A DNA stretch of 64,000 bases, taken from the NCBI GenBank assembly GCA_003254925.1, contig QANZ01038626.1, forward strand, positions 80,823-144,822. Direction: 5' to 3'. Positions 11,195-23,539 of the stretch are shown here, one piece after another. The DNA is from Chamaecrista fasciculata (Eukaryota; Streptophyta; Magnoliopsida; Fabales; Fabaceae). Numbering within the stretch: the first letter of the stretch is position 1; each line of letters starts with the position of its first letter. Both the position numbers and the translations under genes were made by a program. The notes below the pieces were generated by a model. It worked only from the letters and a program-made list of their open reading frames with translations. It was not told the origin of the DNA and searched no databases.

Positions 11195-13455
11195 TCATGG
11201 AGACAGATATTTCTTTAACTTAGCTATATTCCATGGGTTTGGAAGATGGTTTCCTCCCATGGTCTCTAGGCGGTAGGCCCCTCCCGGGAGTGTTTCATAA
11301 ACCCGGTATGGACCGTCCCAGTTGGGCCCCAGTTTGCCTTCCGAGGGGTTGACCCTGTTGTTGGCGACTTCCCTCAGGACCAGGTCTCCGACGTGCAATG
11401 TACGTTTTTTGACCTTGGTGTTGAAGTAGTTCGCTATCCTCTGCTTGTATGCAGCCATCCGGATCAACGCTGTCTCCCTTATTTCCTCAGAGATGTCTAA
11501 GGATGCCTGGCGCTGGGCCTGGTTCTGTTGCTCCTCGTAGTAGAGGACTCTGTCGGAGGTTGCTCCGATTTCAGCGGGGATCATGGCTTCGCAGCCGTAG
11601 GCCAGAGCATAGGGGGTTTCCTTGGTTGCTGTCTGTTTTGTGACATGGTAAGACCACAAAACCGAAGGCAATTCGTCCACCCATCGCCCCTTGGCGTTGT
11701 CTAGGCGTTTCTTTAGTCCCTTGAGGATGATTCTGTTAGCCAGTTCCGTTTGTCCGTTCGTGGCGGGGTGCTCCACGGACGTGGTCTTGAGCCTCATGTG
11801 GTAACTTTCGCAGAACTCCCGGAACTGCTGGCTGATGAATTGGCGCCCATTATCTGTTATGAGAGTGTGTGGGATGCCAAATCGAGTGATTATGTTCTTA
11901 GTGACGAACTTGATGATTGCCGCCGAGGTAATAGATGCCAGGGGCTCTGCCTCTACCCACTTGGTGAAGTGGTCAACGGCGACTACCAAGAACTTCCGCT
12001 GGTTGGTGGCCTGTTGGAATGGCCCCAGGATGTCTATGCCCCATATGTCGAACGGCCACGGTGCCTGCAGGGGATGCATATCCTCTGCCGGCGTGTGTAT
12101 GAGGTTTCCGTGGCGCTGGCACTTGTCACATGTCTTCACCAACCGGTCCGCGTCTTTGATGATTCCCGGCCAGTAGAAGCCAGCTTGTAGCGTTTTCCTC
12201 TTCAGAGCTGCTGGGGCCTGGTGGGAGCCACATACCCCGGCGTGCAGCTCACGGAGGATGTAGCTTGCCTCCTCCGGGGGTACACACTTCAGTGATGGGG
12301 ACGAAAATCCCTTCTTGTAAAGTGTTTCGCCGGATAGGAAGTACCGTGCAGCTCTTCTGGTCAAGTTCCTCGCTTCTGCTCGATCGGCGGGGAGGGTGCC
12401 ATCCTTGAGGTAGGTTATGATTGGCGTCATCCAGGTGGATACCCCATCGATCTGATTTACTTCCTCCTCGTTGATGGAGGGTTGTTCGAGAGTGGTGCAG
12501 ATGATGGAGTCTCTACCAGCCTTGCTGGGCTTATTTGCCAGCTTCGCTAACTTATCGGCGCGGGAGTTCTGATCCCGGGGGACGTGTCGGAACTCGACTC
12601 TTCGGAATTTGGCAGCTAGACGCCGCGCTTTGGCGTGATACTTGAGGATGGTTTCCTCCTTGGCCTCGAATTCTCCCTTCATTTGCTGGACCACCAGCTG
12701 TGAGTCGCTGTTGACCGTTAGCTCTTGGGCGTTGACTGTGAGGGCCAGCTCCAAGGCAGCTATGAGAGCCTCGTACTCTGCCTGGTTATTGGTGGCGGGG
12801 AAGCGTATCTCAATGGATTGCTCGATAACCATCCCGTCGGGTGCTTCTAGGATGACCCCGGCTCCTTTGGACTTGCTGGAGGAGGCACCATCCACGTATA
12901 TTATCCATGTGCTGTTGAGTGCCTCCGGTGAAGTCATCTCAGCGACAAAGTCCGCTAAGGCCTGCCCCTTGATGGCTCTGCGGGGTTGGAACATGAGTCC
13001 GAATTCCGAGAGCTCAATGGCCTAGTAAGATAGCCGTCTGGCGACATCAGGCTGGTGAATGACCTGTCGTAGTGGTCGGTCGGTCCGGACGATGATCTGA
13101 TACTGCTGGTAGTAGGGCCGGAGCTTCCTCGTCGATACCAGTAAGGCGAATGCCAGTTTCTCGAGCATGTGGTATCGTGACTCCGATGGGGTCAGGACCT
13201 TGCTGGAGAAGTAAATGGGCTTCTGATCCTCTCCCTCCTCGGTGACTAACGCAGAGCTGACTGCCTGGTCGTTAGCCGCGAGATATACGTATATCGGTGT
13301 CTCCAGCCTGGGAGTGGTCAGTATTGGCGGTTTTGCCAGATACTGCTTCAGCTCCAGAAAGGCCCTATCGCATTCCTCCGTCCATTCGAACTTCTTTCCT
13401 CCTTTGAGGGTTTTGAAGAATGGGAGGCAGCGGTCGGCGGACCTGGTTAGTTTGT
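11195..13455 (-). pseudogene. pol: Tat-type pol fragment: gypsy RNase H, archaeal-type RNase H, integrase
   Basis: The frame opens at about 13455, right after a breakpoint, with the end of the RT/connection region (SADRCLPFFKTLKG, FEWTEECDRAF). A gypsy RNase H follows (YFSSKVLTPSESRY). A TAG at 13022-13024 then interrupts the frame where Tat proteins normally have Trp before AIELSEFG. The remaining 599-codon open frame holds a second RNase H (YVDGAS, NNQAEYEAL, NSDSQLV, SRADKLA: all four acidic residues present). A complete integrase follows: zinc-binding HHCC (LHAG.., GSHQ, CDKC) and catalytic D, D, E at GIDILGP, LITDNGRQF and TNGQTELANR. The C-terminal GDLVLR..GPNWDGPY module closes it. Stop at 11195-11197. 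Missing upstream domains and the nonsense codon make it non-functional. Confidence 0.92.
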
Positions 13456-13710
13456 TTTAGATGTTCTGTTAGTACTCGTTGCGTAAGTAAAACAAACAGA
13501 GAATTTGCACAAGAAGAGACTTTTTATTAATGTAGTGGGGGGCTCGCGATGTGCAAGCATACATATATAATCCGGAGCTCGTATGTCCGGGCAGGAGATT
13601 ACAAAAACATAAGTAAATGTAAACAGGGAGAGGGGTGGGGGGGATACGCCCCTTGATTAACTACTTCTGAATAGAAGTGGGGTTATCAGTGCTGGCGCTA
13701 CCTGGAGAGG
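13456..13710. other. Unassigned retroelement spacer at a pol breakpoint
   Basis: The pol frame meets a stop here. The 255 bp match no coding domain I recognise. On the minus strand it contains AATAAAAAG near 13530 and looks like the 3' untranslated part of another retroelement transcript, which suggests a deletion or recombination joined it to pol. Confidence 0.4.
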
Positions 13711-13955
13711 AAACCTGCTTGGGTTGCCTATCCGCCGGGTATCCTTTATGCCCTGGGTAACAATTCCGAGGGGCCATTCCGAGGAGTGTATATCACTAGT
13801 CCCTCCGAAAGGTCCGAGGGGGAGTCCGCGCCGTCGGCTTCCGAGGGGTGATCCCGAGGGGTGTATATCACTAGTCCCTCCGAAAGGTCCGAGGGGGAGT
13901 CCGCGCCGTCGGCTTCCGAGGGGTGATCCCGAGGGGGGAGTCCCTCCGAAAATTC
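13711..13955. repeat. 75-bp tandem repeats, two copies plus a truncated one (right block)
   Basis: The same lead-in and 75-bp units as the block at 6749-7118, in the same orientation (TATATCACTAGT at 13789 and 13864). The block breaks off inside a third unit at about 13953, where AT-rich flanking DNA starts. It is probably the remnant of the element's other LTR. Confidence 0.88.
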
Positions 13956-15340
13956 AATTTTTAAGTATTGTTTTTCTAATGTGATTATGCATAATTAATT
14001 ATAGTCTACTACTTTAATTTTTCATAAGATTAATCATGTTTGATTAAGAAAATAATGTTTTTTATTAAAAACAATTAAATAAATTAATAATAATAAATTT
14101 ATAAGTTATTAAACTGAGAAATAAGATATAATAATCAATAAATTAAAATTTTAATAAACATCAAATTAAATTAGAGTTTTAGACCAACCTTATTGTTTTT
14201 TTTTAATTTTTAAAACTAAATTTTTAAAAAAATTTATTTTATGAAACATCTTATAGGTCTTAATTTAAAAATGTTAATAATTAAATTAGTGATGGTGCGC
14301 CACCTAATCCTTCATATTTTTTCCTGGGGTGTGACGGTGTGTCATGTGTGTGCTCCATGATCCATCCTAAGCTGACATAGAAAATTAAGGAATTAGACTA
14401 ATTACTTTTTTTTTGGGCCAATTACTTAAAACCAAGTTTAGAGAGAGAGAGAGAATTAAGATTAGGAAGATGATTAGATGAAGAATTAATTCAAGTAACG
14501 TTGCTAAGGCTAAATCAAATAATAATTAATTAACAAACAAGGGTTGATTTTTGATAAACAACTTGGTATCGTTTAAGTAAAGTTTCAAGTTTATGACGGT
14601 ATGAAAATAGTTAGTCCAGTTGAGTGTCTCTTCTATAGTAACAAAGTGCGCAATGAGTGTTGAATTTTGATCAATCGGTACAAAACTTTGGATATCGAAT
14701 GAGCAATTAAAAATAATAGAGTAAACAAATATTTTGGTTCCTAAAATATCATCAAGTTAACAACTCGATCTCTAAACGATCAAACTATAAGTTTAGTTAT
14801 TTAGTCTTTGAAAGAACAAAATAGTATACTTACTAATCGTTTTTAGAACTAAAACTAATAGGCAATTTTAATCTTGTAAGGACTAAAAAATATACCATTT
14901 TAATTTTTCAGGGATTAATTTACATTTGAATTTTTTAAGGATCGAATTGTCAATTCAATAGTCTTTTAAGAACCAAATTGTTAGTTTTCTTAAAAGTTGA
15001 ATGCGTGGGCCCAATGAAATGCAATGAGGTGGGACCCGCCGCCGCAACAACGCACATGTAAGCAACGTCGGACACCTACCAACTACCGCCCAAAATCACA
15101 CTTCTCCTTTCTCTCTCCTCATATTATATTTTCTTTTTCAAAAGTTTTCTTCATTTATACAATATTATATTATTCTCGATTTTCTTTCAATGTTTTCTTA
15201 TAGAGCCAAGAGTGAAAAATTTTAAATAGATATTACAAAGCTAAACATTTTTAGTGTGTTTAGATATAAATGTTAGTAACTTTTACTATTTCTTATAGAT
15301 TTTATAAAATATAATAAAAATGATTAGTTGTTATTTTATA
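13956..15340. other. AT-rich intergenic DNA with a degenerate inverted repeat
   Basis: No gene seen. Around 14730-14998 paired blocks (TTTTGGTTCCTAAAA.. against TTAAGAACCAAATT..) indicate an old foldback element. No TSD was assigned. Confidence 0.4.
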
Positions 15341-15792
15341 GGTAAAAGTTTGTACCTTTATTTTTTTATATTTCATATTGATCCTATATATTTTCATATA
15401 TTTTAAATTGGTCCCAAAAATATTAAATACCGTTATATCTCTATAATTTTAAGTTTAAATGAGACAAATTCAGAGTTACGAGTTTTTTCTACGAGTAATT
15501 TAGAAATATCAATAGATGAGGTCAAATTGAATCTCAAAAATAGATAACTCATTTTACGATCAAATAAGTTAAAATAGTCATATCACTCTCATTTCAAGAT
15601 CGAATACGACGAGTTTGGAACTATTTGTTAACTCTTGAAGAGTTCTTTCTTTACATAATTAAGATCGCTAACAACTTTAAGGCCAAATCGTGTCTCGAAA
15701 GTAATTTTAAAACCAATTTGAAACATCATGAAAACATATAAGGCTAATCTGAAATAAATAAAAGATAAAGAATCAATTTTGGGACTTTTGCC
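15341..15792. mobile_element. Foldback MULE-like MITE, perfect 9-bp TSD
   Basis: GGTAAAAGT and ACTTTTGCC bound 452 bp; the arms carry CATATTTTAAATTGGTCCC and its complement. TATTTTATA flanks both ends (15332-15340, 15793-15801). The interior TCGTAACTCTGAATT-type motif is shared with several other elements in this window. Confidence 0.88.
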
Positions 15793-15801
15793 TATTTTAT
15801 A

Positions 15802-18800
15802 TTAATATGTATTCTAAATATATGTGAAGTTTACTCATTTATATTGATTATTATACCAATTTTTTAGTTGTTTGATCATTAACCTAGGAAGCATCGACAC
15901 TTCATTCTGAGGGCGTGTCGCCATGTCAGATACATGTTCATGTTTGACACTCGTACGACACTCACACGACACATATTCATAATTAAGTTTTAGAATATAA
16001 AATTAATTTTTTGTGATTTTAACATGACAAATAATATAAAATAATAATACATATGACATATATTATGAATAGATATTATAATTTTTAAGATTCTCATCGA
16101 AATTTGTGAATTTTTAATTATTTATATATATAAATATATGTCATATCGTGTCGCTGTGTCTATATCTATATCGTGTCTGGTGTCCGTGTCAGTGTCAATG
16201 CTTCATATTCCGTAACTTCTCAATATTATGTATTTATAATCTTAATATTTTAATAAAGCATTTTGTATTTTAAAACAACGAAGAAACATGCATGAGGCTG
16301 TCAACTAATTGTAATAAATATCTGAAAATCCATACATTATATATTATTATCTGGTTTCTTGAAGCTGAAGTTGAAGATGGGTTTTGAATTATTTAATGAC
16401 CGATCAGCAATTAATTAAAGTTTTATATGGACCCCATTTATTTATTCTATCTGATTGCTAAATTTAAATTAATTGTTTTTATTTTACTATCAAAGGAAAG
16501 AAAAATCCCACATTTGTATGCATCAGCATCCCCAGCTAATGACAAAACTATAAGCCTTGAAATGCAAGACTAAATATTTTAATTAAGCTTTGCTTGCTAA
16601 AACTATATTGTTTAATGCCTTAAGCTTCGCCTTTAATTTGCTTTTGTTTGTCTCTCTCACCTTTCTCCTTCATAATCCTAGGTGTCTTTCTTTCTTTTTA
16701 TTAATTCCCCAATCAAGAGAGACAATGCACATAAAAAAATAATATATGCTTAAAGTAAATTAAATATTATTCATAAAATATAAGAATTGCAGTAATTCAA
16801 TATTCTCCCTCCTATTTTTCTTTTCTTCGAAAGTGCATTCATGTTGTTATATTTATGTTTCATATAGTGTGTTTAGGGAAAATTTATTATTTAATCTCTA
16901 AATTTATATTGAATTAACTTAATTAATCTTTGAACAATCAAAATATATTATTTAAAATTTAAATTATTTCAATTGTCAACGATTTAATCATCCTGTGGCG
17001 ATTTAAACTAATTCTATATTTTTTAAAATGCTAAATCTATTTTTAAGTCAATAAGATTGTATTGAATTGGTATTTTTTGTTATTTGAACTTGATCTAAGA
17101 ATTAAACCGTTAACAATTATGGTATTTTAAGAATTAAGTCATATATTTTTTTTATTAGTCAATGATTTATTCATTGGCACAATACAAATTCAAATATCAA
17201 AATATATATTTTTTCAATATTTTTTTTAGGAAAATAAAATAAAATCAAAGAAGTTAAGAAGAATTGTTAAGTATTTTAGAAAAAAAATTCCAATGAGAGA
17301 ATAAGACTAATTAAATAATCAATTTTCAGATAGAGATAAATACAAAGCATGGTGGGATGGTGAGAGATGATATTAGAACAAAAAGTGGACCCCATGTTGT
17401 AAAATACATAATATGTGCTGCCAATTATCAAGTTGGTTAGTGCACTATCAACATTATGTGATATGTGTTTTTACAGTGTAAATTAGTGATTTAATTTTAA
17501 AAAAATAATTATTTTTTGATTTAATCTCTAAAAGATGTAATTATATTTAATTAATTAATCTTACTAAAAATATTAATGGAATCTAATAACAATTTGATGT
17601 GATTTCAAATTTTCTTATTTGTCATTAAATTTTAATTAATATCCTAATGAAAAATTAAATTAATTATAAATATATCTATTAAAAAAATTATAATTTTATT
17701 ACACATGTAGTTCCAAAAAAAAAAGAAAAAAAAAAGTGTGGATAAAAGTACTTGTACCAAACACTTGCTTATGTAAGGCATCTTTGTCCATTATTTAGTA
17801 GTCTCAAAGGTCATCTCATGTTGATGGGGTGAGGATCTATAAGTGAAACCCCAATAACCCCACCACACACAACTTATGCATGTGATGTTGGTGGGAGTTT
17901 AACCTATTTTGCAATTCTTGAAAGGTAGAAACAATATATATAATTGCCCTATTGACCACCACATCAACTATATGAATTCAATTAAAAGTTATAGTTATTC
18001 ACAATCTAATTAATTTAAATTTGTATTAATTAAAAACAACTACAAAAAATATATATTTTTATTATTGAATTTTTTATTTTTCAAAAGGAAGAATTGTTGC
18101 TTCTTGGGTACTTTTGTTACAATGAAAAGTAATTATTTAAGCTATATGACCCATCTAAAATTTTATTTTAGTTTATGTACTTTATTTCTTTAAATTTGTA
18201 TTATATCTTTTACATATTTAAATCTAAATTTGTAATAATATTTGATGGCAGGCCAAAAAAATAATAATATTTGATGGAGGTTGGGATTAGCCAGTGAGAG
18301 AGCTTCATGAGTAACCTATAAAAAAATAGATAGAGTGAGAGTTTCATAAAACTTTATCTACGATTAAGTTAATAAGTGTTTGATAATGAGAATGTATAAG
18401 TCCAAGAATGATTCGAATGTTAATTTATAATAAGAGAGATATAATATTTATCTAGATTTATATCGAGAGAAATAAGTAGGACCATTTTAAGTTAGGATTT
18501 TATTATAATTAGATGAAACTAATAAAATGGAATAAATAAAAATCTAATAGTCCAAAAGCGATCTAAAATAGCCTCTTCAATTGTTGTGGTAAGAGTTGCA
18601 TGCTACGTTGAGAGACTTAAATTTGGGTTTTAGAGTCGACTTATTGAGAAGACTTTAACTATTTACTCCCAACCTGAATGAGATTAATTTTTGTTTAAAC
18701 TGTTACACAAATATATAAATATATAAAGAAACTCATAGTTAAAAAGAAAAAAAAAAAACAACCTCCCCAACATCATTTATTTAAAATTTACATATAAAAG

Positions 18801-18934
18801 CCAAATGATATATAAGTACTAGTATAAAAATTAATGATTAATGATTAATATTAAAATTTAGATTTTTTTGGGATTTTTGAAGGTATCCTCAACCCAACAT
18901 GCTAAGGACTAATCCTCTGCGGATCTGTACTTTA
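15802..18934. other. AT-rich intergenic DNA
   Basis: No gene or RNA recognised. It contains a short block with repeated CGTGTC/GACAC motifs (15900-16190) forming a weak inverted repeat, and degenerate TTTAATCTCTAAA-type repeats near 16880-17150. Confidence 0.45.
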
Positions 18935-18942
18935 TTTAGGAG

Positions 18943-19410
18943 TAGAGATGATCAAAATACCTATACCCAATGGGGACCATGAAATTTACCCTATGGGTAT
19001 GGGTCTGAACCCGTACCCATTCTTAATGGGTACGGGTTCGGGTATGGTAGTACCCTACCCGTACCCTACCCATATACCCATTAGTAATAATAAATATATT
19101 TGTATATATAAAAAATATAATACGTTAACACTTTTTACTGAAAAAATATTAAAGTTTTTATAAATCTTTGAAATATTTTATTAATGTATTCATATTTATG
19201 ATTTATTTTTTTTATTTTTAGTAGTTATGGATGTAAAGAATTGGATAAATATAAATTTTATATTAACAAAAAATAATTTTTTTTTAAATTTTTCTGGGTA
19301 TGGGTGCGGGTATGGGAATTAGACTACCCAGCGGGTATGGGTATGTGGATTGATTTTGATACCCGGGTATGGGTCCGGGTATCATAGTACCTTACCTATG
19401 ATTATCCCTA
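18943..19410. mobile_element. hAT-type MITE, perfect 8-bp TSD
   Basis: Ends TAGAGATGATCA and TGATTATCCCTA with subterminal GGGTATGGGT/ACCCGTACCC repeats bound 468 bp. TTTAGGAG flanks it on both sides (18935-18942, 19411-19418). Repeated 'GGGTA' motifs next to the ends are typical of this hAT-type family in dicots. A 71-codon ORF inside is not a gene. Confidence 0.9.
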
Positions 19411-19418
19411 TTTAGGAG

Positions 19419-19997
19419 CTTATCCCTGTTCAATTGGTTGTTACTACACAAGACGGGATTCAAACCTTCGACAATTGCTTAAACGACCTAGTGAGCTTGA
19501 CTACTAAACTAACCAAATTTGGTTAAAATTTAAATATTTTTACAATAAACACTCCTATCATTATTTGTTGGTTTAGTCAATTAAAATATTAAAGATCAAT
19601 TTTCAAAAATTTATAAAACATAAATTTTTTAAAAAAAACGTTTTAAATGAAGTATAGAAATTAAATAATTTTTTTGAAAAGAAATATCAAAAGAGGGAGA
19701 GAGAAGTAAGAAAGCAAGAAAAATAAAAATATCTTGTGGAAGCTTCTAATGTTTCTACCTAACACATTTGAAAAAGAAAAAGGGAAGAGGGGGTTGATGG
19801 TTGAAAAGTGAGGCTCCTCTTTATATGTGGGAAGGAAGGAAGGAAGGGTCTTCATTGGTTTTTTGGCCATAATAAAGCAAATTAGCTACCACCCCATCTG
19901 TCCTTTCTCCTCATTGCTATCTATGTCTTACACCACTTTTAACAATTCAATTCACTTCTTTCTACTTTTGGGACTCTTCTTTCTCTTCCCTTCTTTT

Positions 19998-20046
<49 letters not shown>

Positions 20047-21094
20047 TCAACAAAACAATTTTCTATATTTTTTTATGTCATTTTTGCAAGCACCTCTCTA
20101 TATTAATTTAATAGCTGAAAGGTATTAGGTTGGGTAACATTTACATATTTTATTTCTCTTTCTCTCTCTATAATATATAATATTATTATTAATAAGATTA
20201 TAGTGTGTGGGTGAGTGACCCCATGACATGACCCTGAATTAATGGTGGCAGATAAAATTTGGATGGTTGGTAGGATCCATTCACTATACATTTTGTATCA
20301 GTTGCTACCTGCCTTTTTAAATTTTCTTCACCTTCTTACTTATCTTCCATATATGCGCAACTTCCATCAATTGTATGTATAATTCATTCACAATACAACT
20401 GAACTATATATGAAAATATTTGTATAAAGTTTATTAATGCAAAAAATATATATCTTTTATAAAATTTCCTTTGACTATATATTTTTTTTCTATATTCTCA
20501 CTCTTTTATGTGATTAGTTATGTAAAGAGTGATTTTTAATATTCATGATTGATGGTATAAATTTCTTTTATTATACATATTATATATTTATATAAAAATT
20601 GAAAATATAGTTGTTAGTTTAGTCTTTTGTGTACATAAACCTCGCAAAAAAAATTCTTTAAATACCAAACCGTACCCGTCTCTCTACTGCCTCTTCTTCA
20701 ATGACTACAACTTTTTCATATATTTTTAGGTTTCATTATATATTTAATTTCACGAGAAACCAAGTACCTAATTCATTCTGAATCAAAGACTTATTAGGTA
20801 ATTTTTGTCTTCATATACATGTATTTTGCAGGGTCCTATCTTTCTTTAACATCTTACTTTATGTTAATTAACATTAATTGGATTACAAGTCCCAATTTTT
20901 CAAGGAACAATCCATGAAAATGATGAAAACTAATCACATACACACACATCTGTGAAGAATTGGAACTTAAACCTTGATGCATGCAAAAGAGAATTGAATG
21001 ATTTAGAGAGGAAAGCTTTGTAAAGCACCTACACTACTTACTCATTTTGTGGATAAAAAATAACAAATATGTGGCTATGAGAATATGATCGTAT
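19419..21094. other. AT-rich intergenic DNA with a (CT)n microsatellite
   Basis: (TC)n at 20001-20042. Short ORFs around it encode low-complexity residues only. No gene supported. Confidence 0.5.
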
Positions 21095-21103
21095 TTCATT
21101 TAA

Positions 21104-21432
21104 GGTTAAACTGTACTAAGACTCCTCGAGACTTGAATTTTAAGTTGGGGCATAAAATATCTTTAAGTTTTCAATTGTGCTCACGTGGCCCTTGAGTCTT
21201 AAAACTTGACAGATAGACCTCTTAAACTTTCAACTTTGCTCATTTAAGACTCCTAAATAATCTCATTTTTTAAAAAACTCCAGGGTCTTAAGTGAACAAA
21301 GTTGAAAGCTTAGGGAATTTATCTGTCAAAATTTAAAACTTAAGAGTCGGGGGTCTATCTGTCAATTCTTAAAACTCAGAGGTATTTTCTCCCTTTAACC
21401 TAAAACTCAAAAGGTCTTAGTGCTATTTAGCC
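21104..21432. mobile_element. Foldback MULE-like MITE, perfect 9-bp TSD
   Basis: GGTTAAACTG and the inverse TAGCC-type end bound 329 bp; the arms pair through TTAAAACTTGACAGATAGAC and GTCTATCTGTCAATTCTTAA. TTCATTTAA flanks it at 21095-21103 and 21433-21441. Confidence 0.85.
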
Positions 21433-21441
21433 TTCATTTAA

Positions 21442-22400
21442 TAGAGATATTTATAGTAATGAAGTCGCTCATGAGAATTTTATAGATAATGAGAATTTAT
21501 TATTAGAACTACATAGATTTCACATATAATAGTTATTGATGAGCAACATAATATCAATTTACATTAATATATATAAACTAATAAACCAGGTCTTCCCATT
21601 TTTTATCTTCCTTCTATATATCTTATTTGTGTGTTTGTGTGTGTGTGTATAATGATATATGTAGGATGTAGCTAGCAAAGTTATGAAGTTGGTTACCTCA
21701 TGACCTAAATAATAATGAGTGTTAGGAGGTTGGTAGAAATAGGATGGATGATGCAAGCTACACAATGGACAAGGTTAGTTCATTCACGCATTTCAGATTG
21801 TGTATGTGTATGTGATTTGTGAACCTATCTATCTATCTATCTATCTAATGTCCATCACATTGAGTGAGAGTGAAAATGTGGAACTCATAGCTTACCCACC
21901 GCCATTCCATTCTTTCCATCTTTCTTCACTTCTCATCCTCTCACTGCTTATCCATTCATTAATTCCCTTCTTCTTTGCACTTTCACTATATATCTCTCTC
22001 CTTACACCTCACTCTCTCTCTTCTTTTTCTTATTCTTTTTTTTCCAAATAGGACAAACCCAAAAAAGTAAATAACAACAACAACAATCAATAACAATTAG
22101 TGGAAGAGGAAAACCCCAACAGCAACATTAGATTTGTTGAGCAAAAATATTGGTTTTTGATAGATGGGGTGCAGGTGAAGCTGCAGCCCAAAATATGCAC
22201 ATAAAAATTTAACTAATTAACTAAACTTGCTTAGCAGAAGAGAAAATAATGGAGGGATGGGAAATATTGGCCAATAATAATGATGTTGAACTGTACTATA
22301 TGCATCAGTAATTACTAAATTACTTATACAAATTAGAGAAGAAAAGAAAAACAAGAGACAAAGACTTTCATTCAAAATTAACACATCATTCTCTCTCATT
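21442..22400. other. Intergenic DNA downstream of the MYB gene
   Basis: It holds a (TATC)n run at 21826-21846 and a CT-rich stretch at 21900-22040. No gene supported. The part next to 22400 should include the 3' UTR of the MYB gene. Confidence 0.45.
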
Positions 22401-23539
22401 TCATTTCATCTCCAAGCTTCTGTAATCCAAAACAGCATTTTTCAACCCCAAGAAATCATACCCACTACTGCTATTATTATTGCTGCTGCTTCCATTGCCA
22501 TTGATGACGTCACCACAGCTGCAACTCTCACTTTTCATCTTCTGCAATCCCAAGCTGCAAGAAAAACAGAGGCTTCTTCTACTACCTCCTTCATTAATGT
22601 CGTCATCTTCATCACTCTTCAACACGAACGCTTGATGATGATGATGATGATCTTGATTCTGATGATGAGGAGGACTAATTGTTAACTCAAGATTCAAGTC
22701 TGGACATCGCTCTACAACAATCACACCTCCATCATCTCTGTTCTGATGATGAATCTCGTTGTTTTTACAGAAATCTTCTTGGTGCTGTTTTTTTGCAGAT
22801 GAAGCGAAAGATATTGTCGTTGTTGTTGGAGATTCTTGATTCATATTCTGATTAGTGGGATTCGAATTTGGAGATTCATTCAGAGGCCTGTGAGTCGAAG
22901 GGTCGATTCCTCTGCTCAACAGCTTCCTCCTGATGTGAGTGTTCCAGTAGTTCTTTATCTCATTGTCCGTTCTTCCCGGTAATCGTCCAGCGATTAGAGA
23001 CCATCTGAGATAAATAAATCAAAAATCAAGGACTACCCATTAATCAAAACACCAAAATGGACGAACCCACAAAAGAAATTCAGATTTTTGGTCTAAATTC
23101 CGTTTAAGGCATCAAATATCTTCTTTTCTTTCATTTTGATCCTCACACTTTCACTAGATGAGAAGAGAGGTAAATTCTTCACAAAAGTGAAGATTTGAAT
23201 ACTCTTATCATCGATGTAAAAAATTATTTAATAAATAATATGAAAAAGAGAGATTTGGGCCTATATATATACATACTTGTTACCCAGAAGACTGTGTAGC
23301 TTGATGATGAGTTCATCTTCTTCATCGGTGAAATTGCCTCGCTTGAGGTCAGGACGGAGGTAGTTGATCCACCGTAGACGGCAGCTTTTGCCGCAACGGA
23401 GGAGGCCGGCGGCTTTGGGAAGAGAACGCCAGCAGCCTTCGCCGTGAGCTCGAATATAAGCGATTAAACGATCATCTTCTTCCTTAGTCCAAGCACCTTT
23501 GTTCGTATGAGCTTTTTCACAGCAAGGAGACCTTCCCAT
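22401..23539 (-). CDS. MYB4: R2R3-MYB transcriptional repressor, subgroup 4 (MYB4-like)
   Basis: Two exons: 23277-23539 and 22401-23004, with a GT..AG intron at 23005-23276; the joined CDS of 867 nt gives 288 aa. I start at the ATG at 23537-23539 because it opens the family's [12 protein letters not shown]-terminus; an in-frame ATG 39 nt upstream would add an atypical leader. R2 (about residues 14-63) has Trp 17, 37 and 57; R3 (67-115) has Phe70, Trp89 and Trp108. The bHLH-contact signature (ELxxKxxxLxxxxxxLxxxR, 76-95) is intact. The tail has the C2/EAR motif LNLEL (191-195), a Cys-rich CxxC..CxC motif (234-251) and a [15 protein letters not shown] end. Subgroup 4 members repress phenylpropanoid genes such as C4H in the nucleus; that role is family knowledge. 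MYB7, MYB32 or MYB308 are equally good names. Confidence 0.95.
23005..23276 (-). other. Intron of the MYB4-like gene
   Basis: The donor follows AACAA (GTATGT, plus-strand 23271-23276) and the acceptor is CTCAG before ATGGTCTC. Splicing makes codon 88 (AAA, Lys) just before Trp89. This is the conserved R3 intron position; the first intron usual in many R2R3-MYBs is absent. The reading that runs on into the intron from exon 1 is not the protein end. Confidence 0.93.

Larger units (their letters stand above)
6240..13955 (-). mobile_element. Rearranged Tat-type Ty3/gypsy retroelement with an antisense gene
   Basis: Read on the minus strand the order is: 75-bp repeat block (13711-13955), pol fragment (13455 to 11195), a convergent plus-strand gene (7408-10765), a second 75-bp repeat block (6749-7118) and a GA-rich leader-like end (6240-6620). 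Base composition is much richer in GC than the flanks. Dual RNase H domains and an extra antisense ORF between integrase and the 3' LTR are known traits of the Tat/Retand group. Gag, protease and most of the reverse transcriptase are missing, and the two repeat blocks do not share a common edge, so complete LTRs and a TSD could not be defined. The element is incomplete and cannot be autonomous. Confidence 0.85.

Noticed and set aside
11750-12190. Plus-strand ORFs over the integrase region
   Set aside because: Shadows of the minus-strand pol frame, which has all catalytic motifs.
22217-22399. Small ORF just downstream of the MYB stop
   Set aside because: Lies in the expected 3' UTR of the MYB gene and has no recognisable features.
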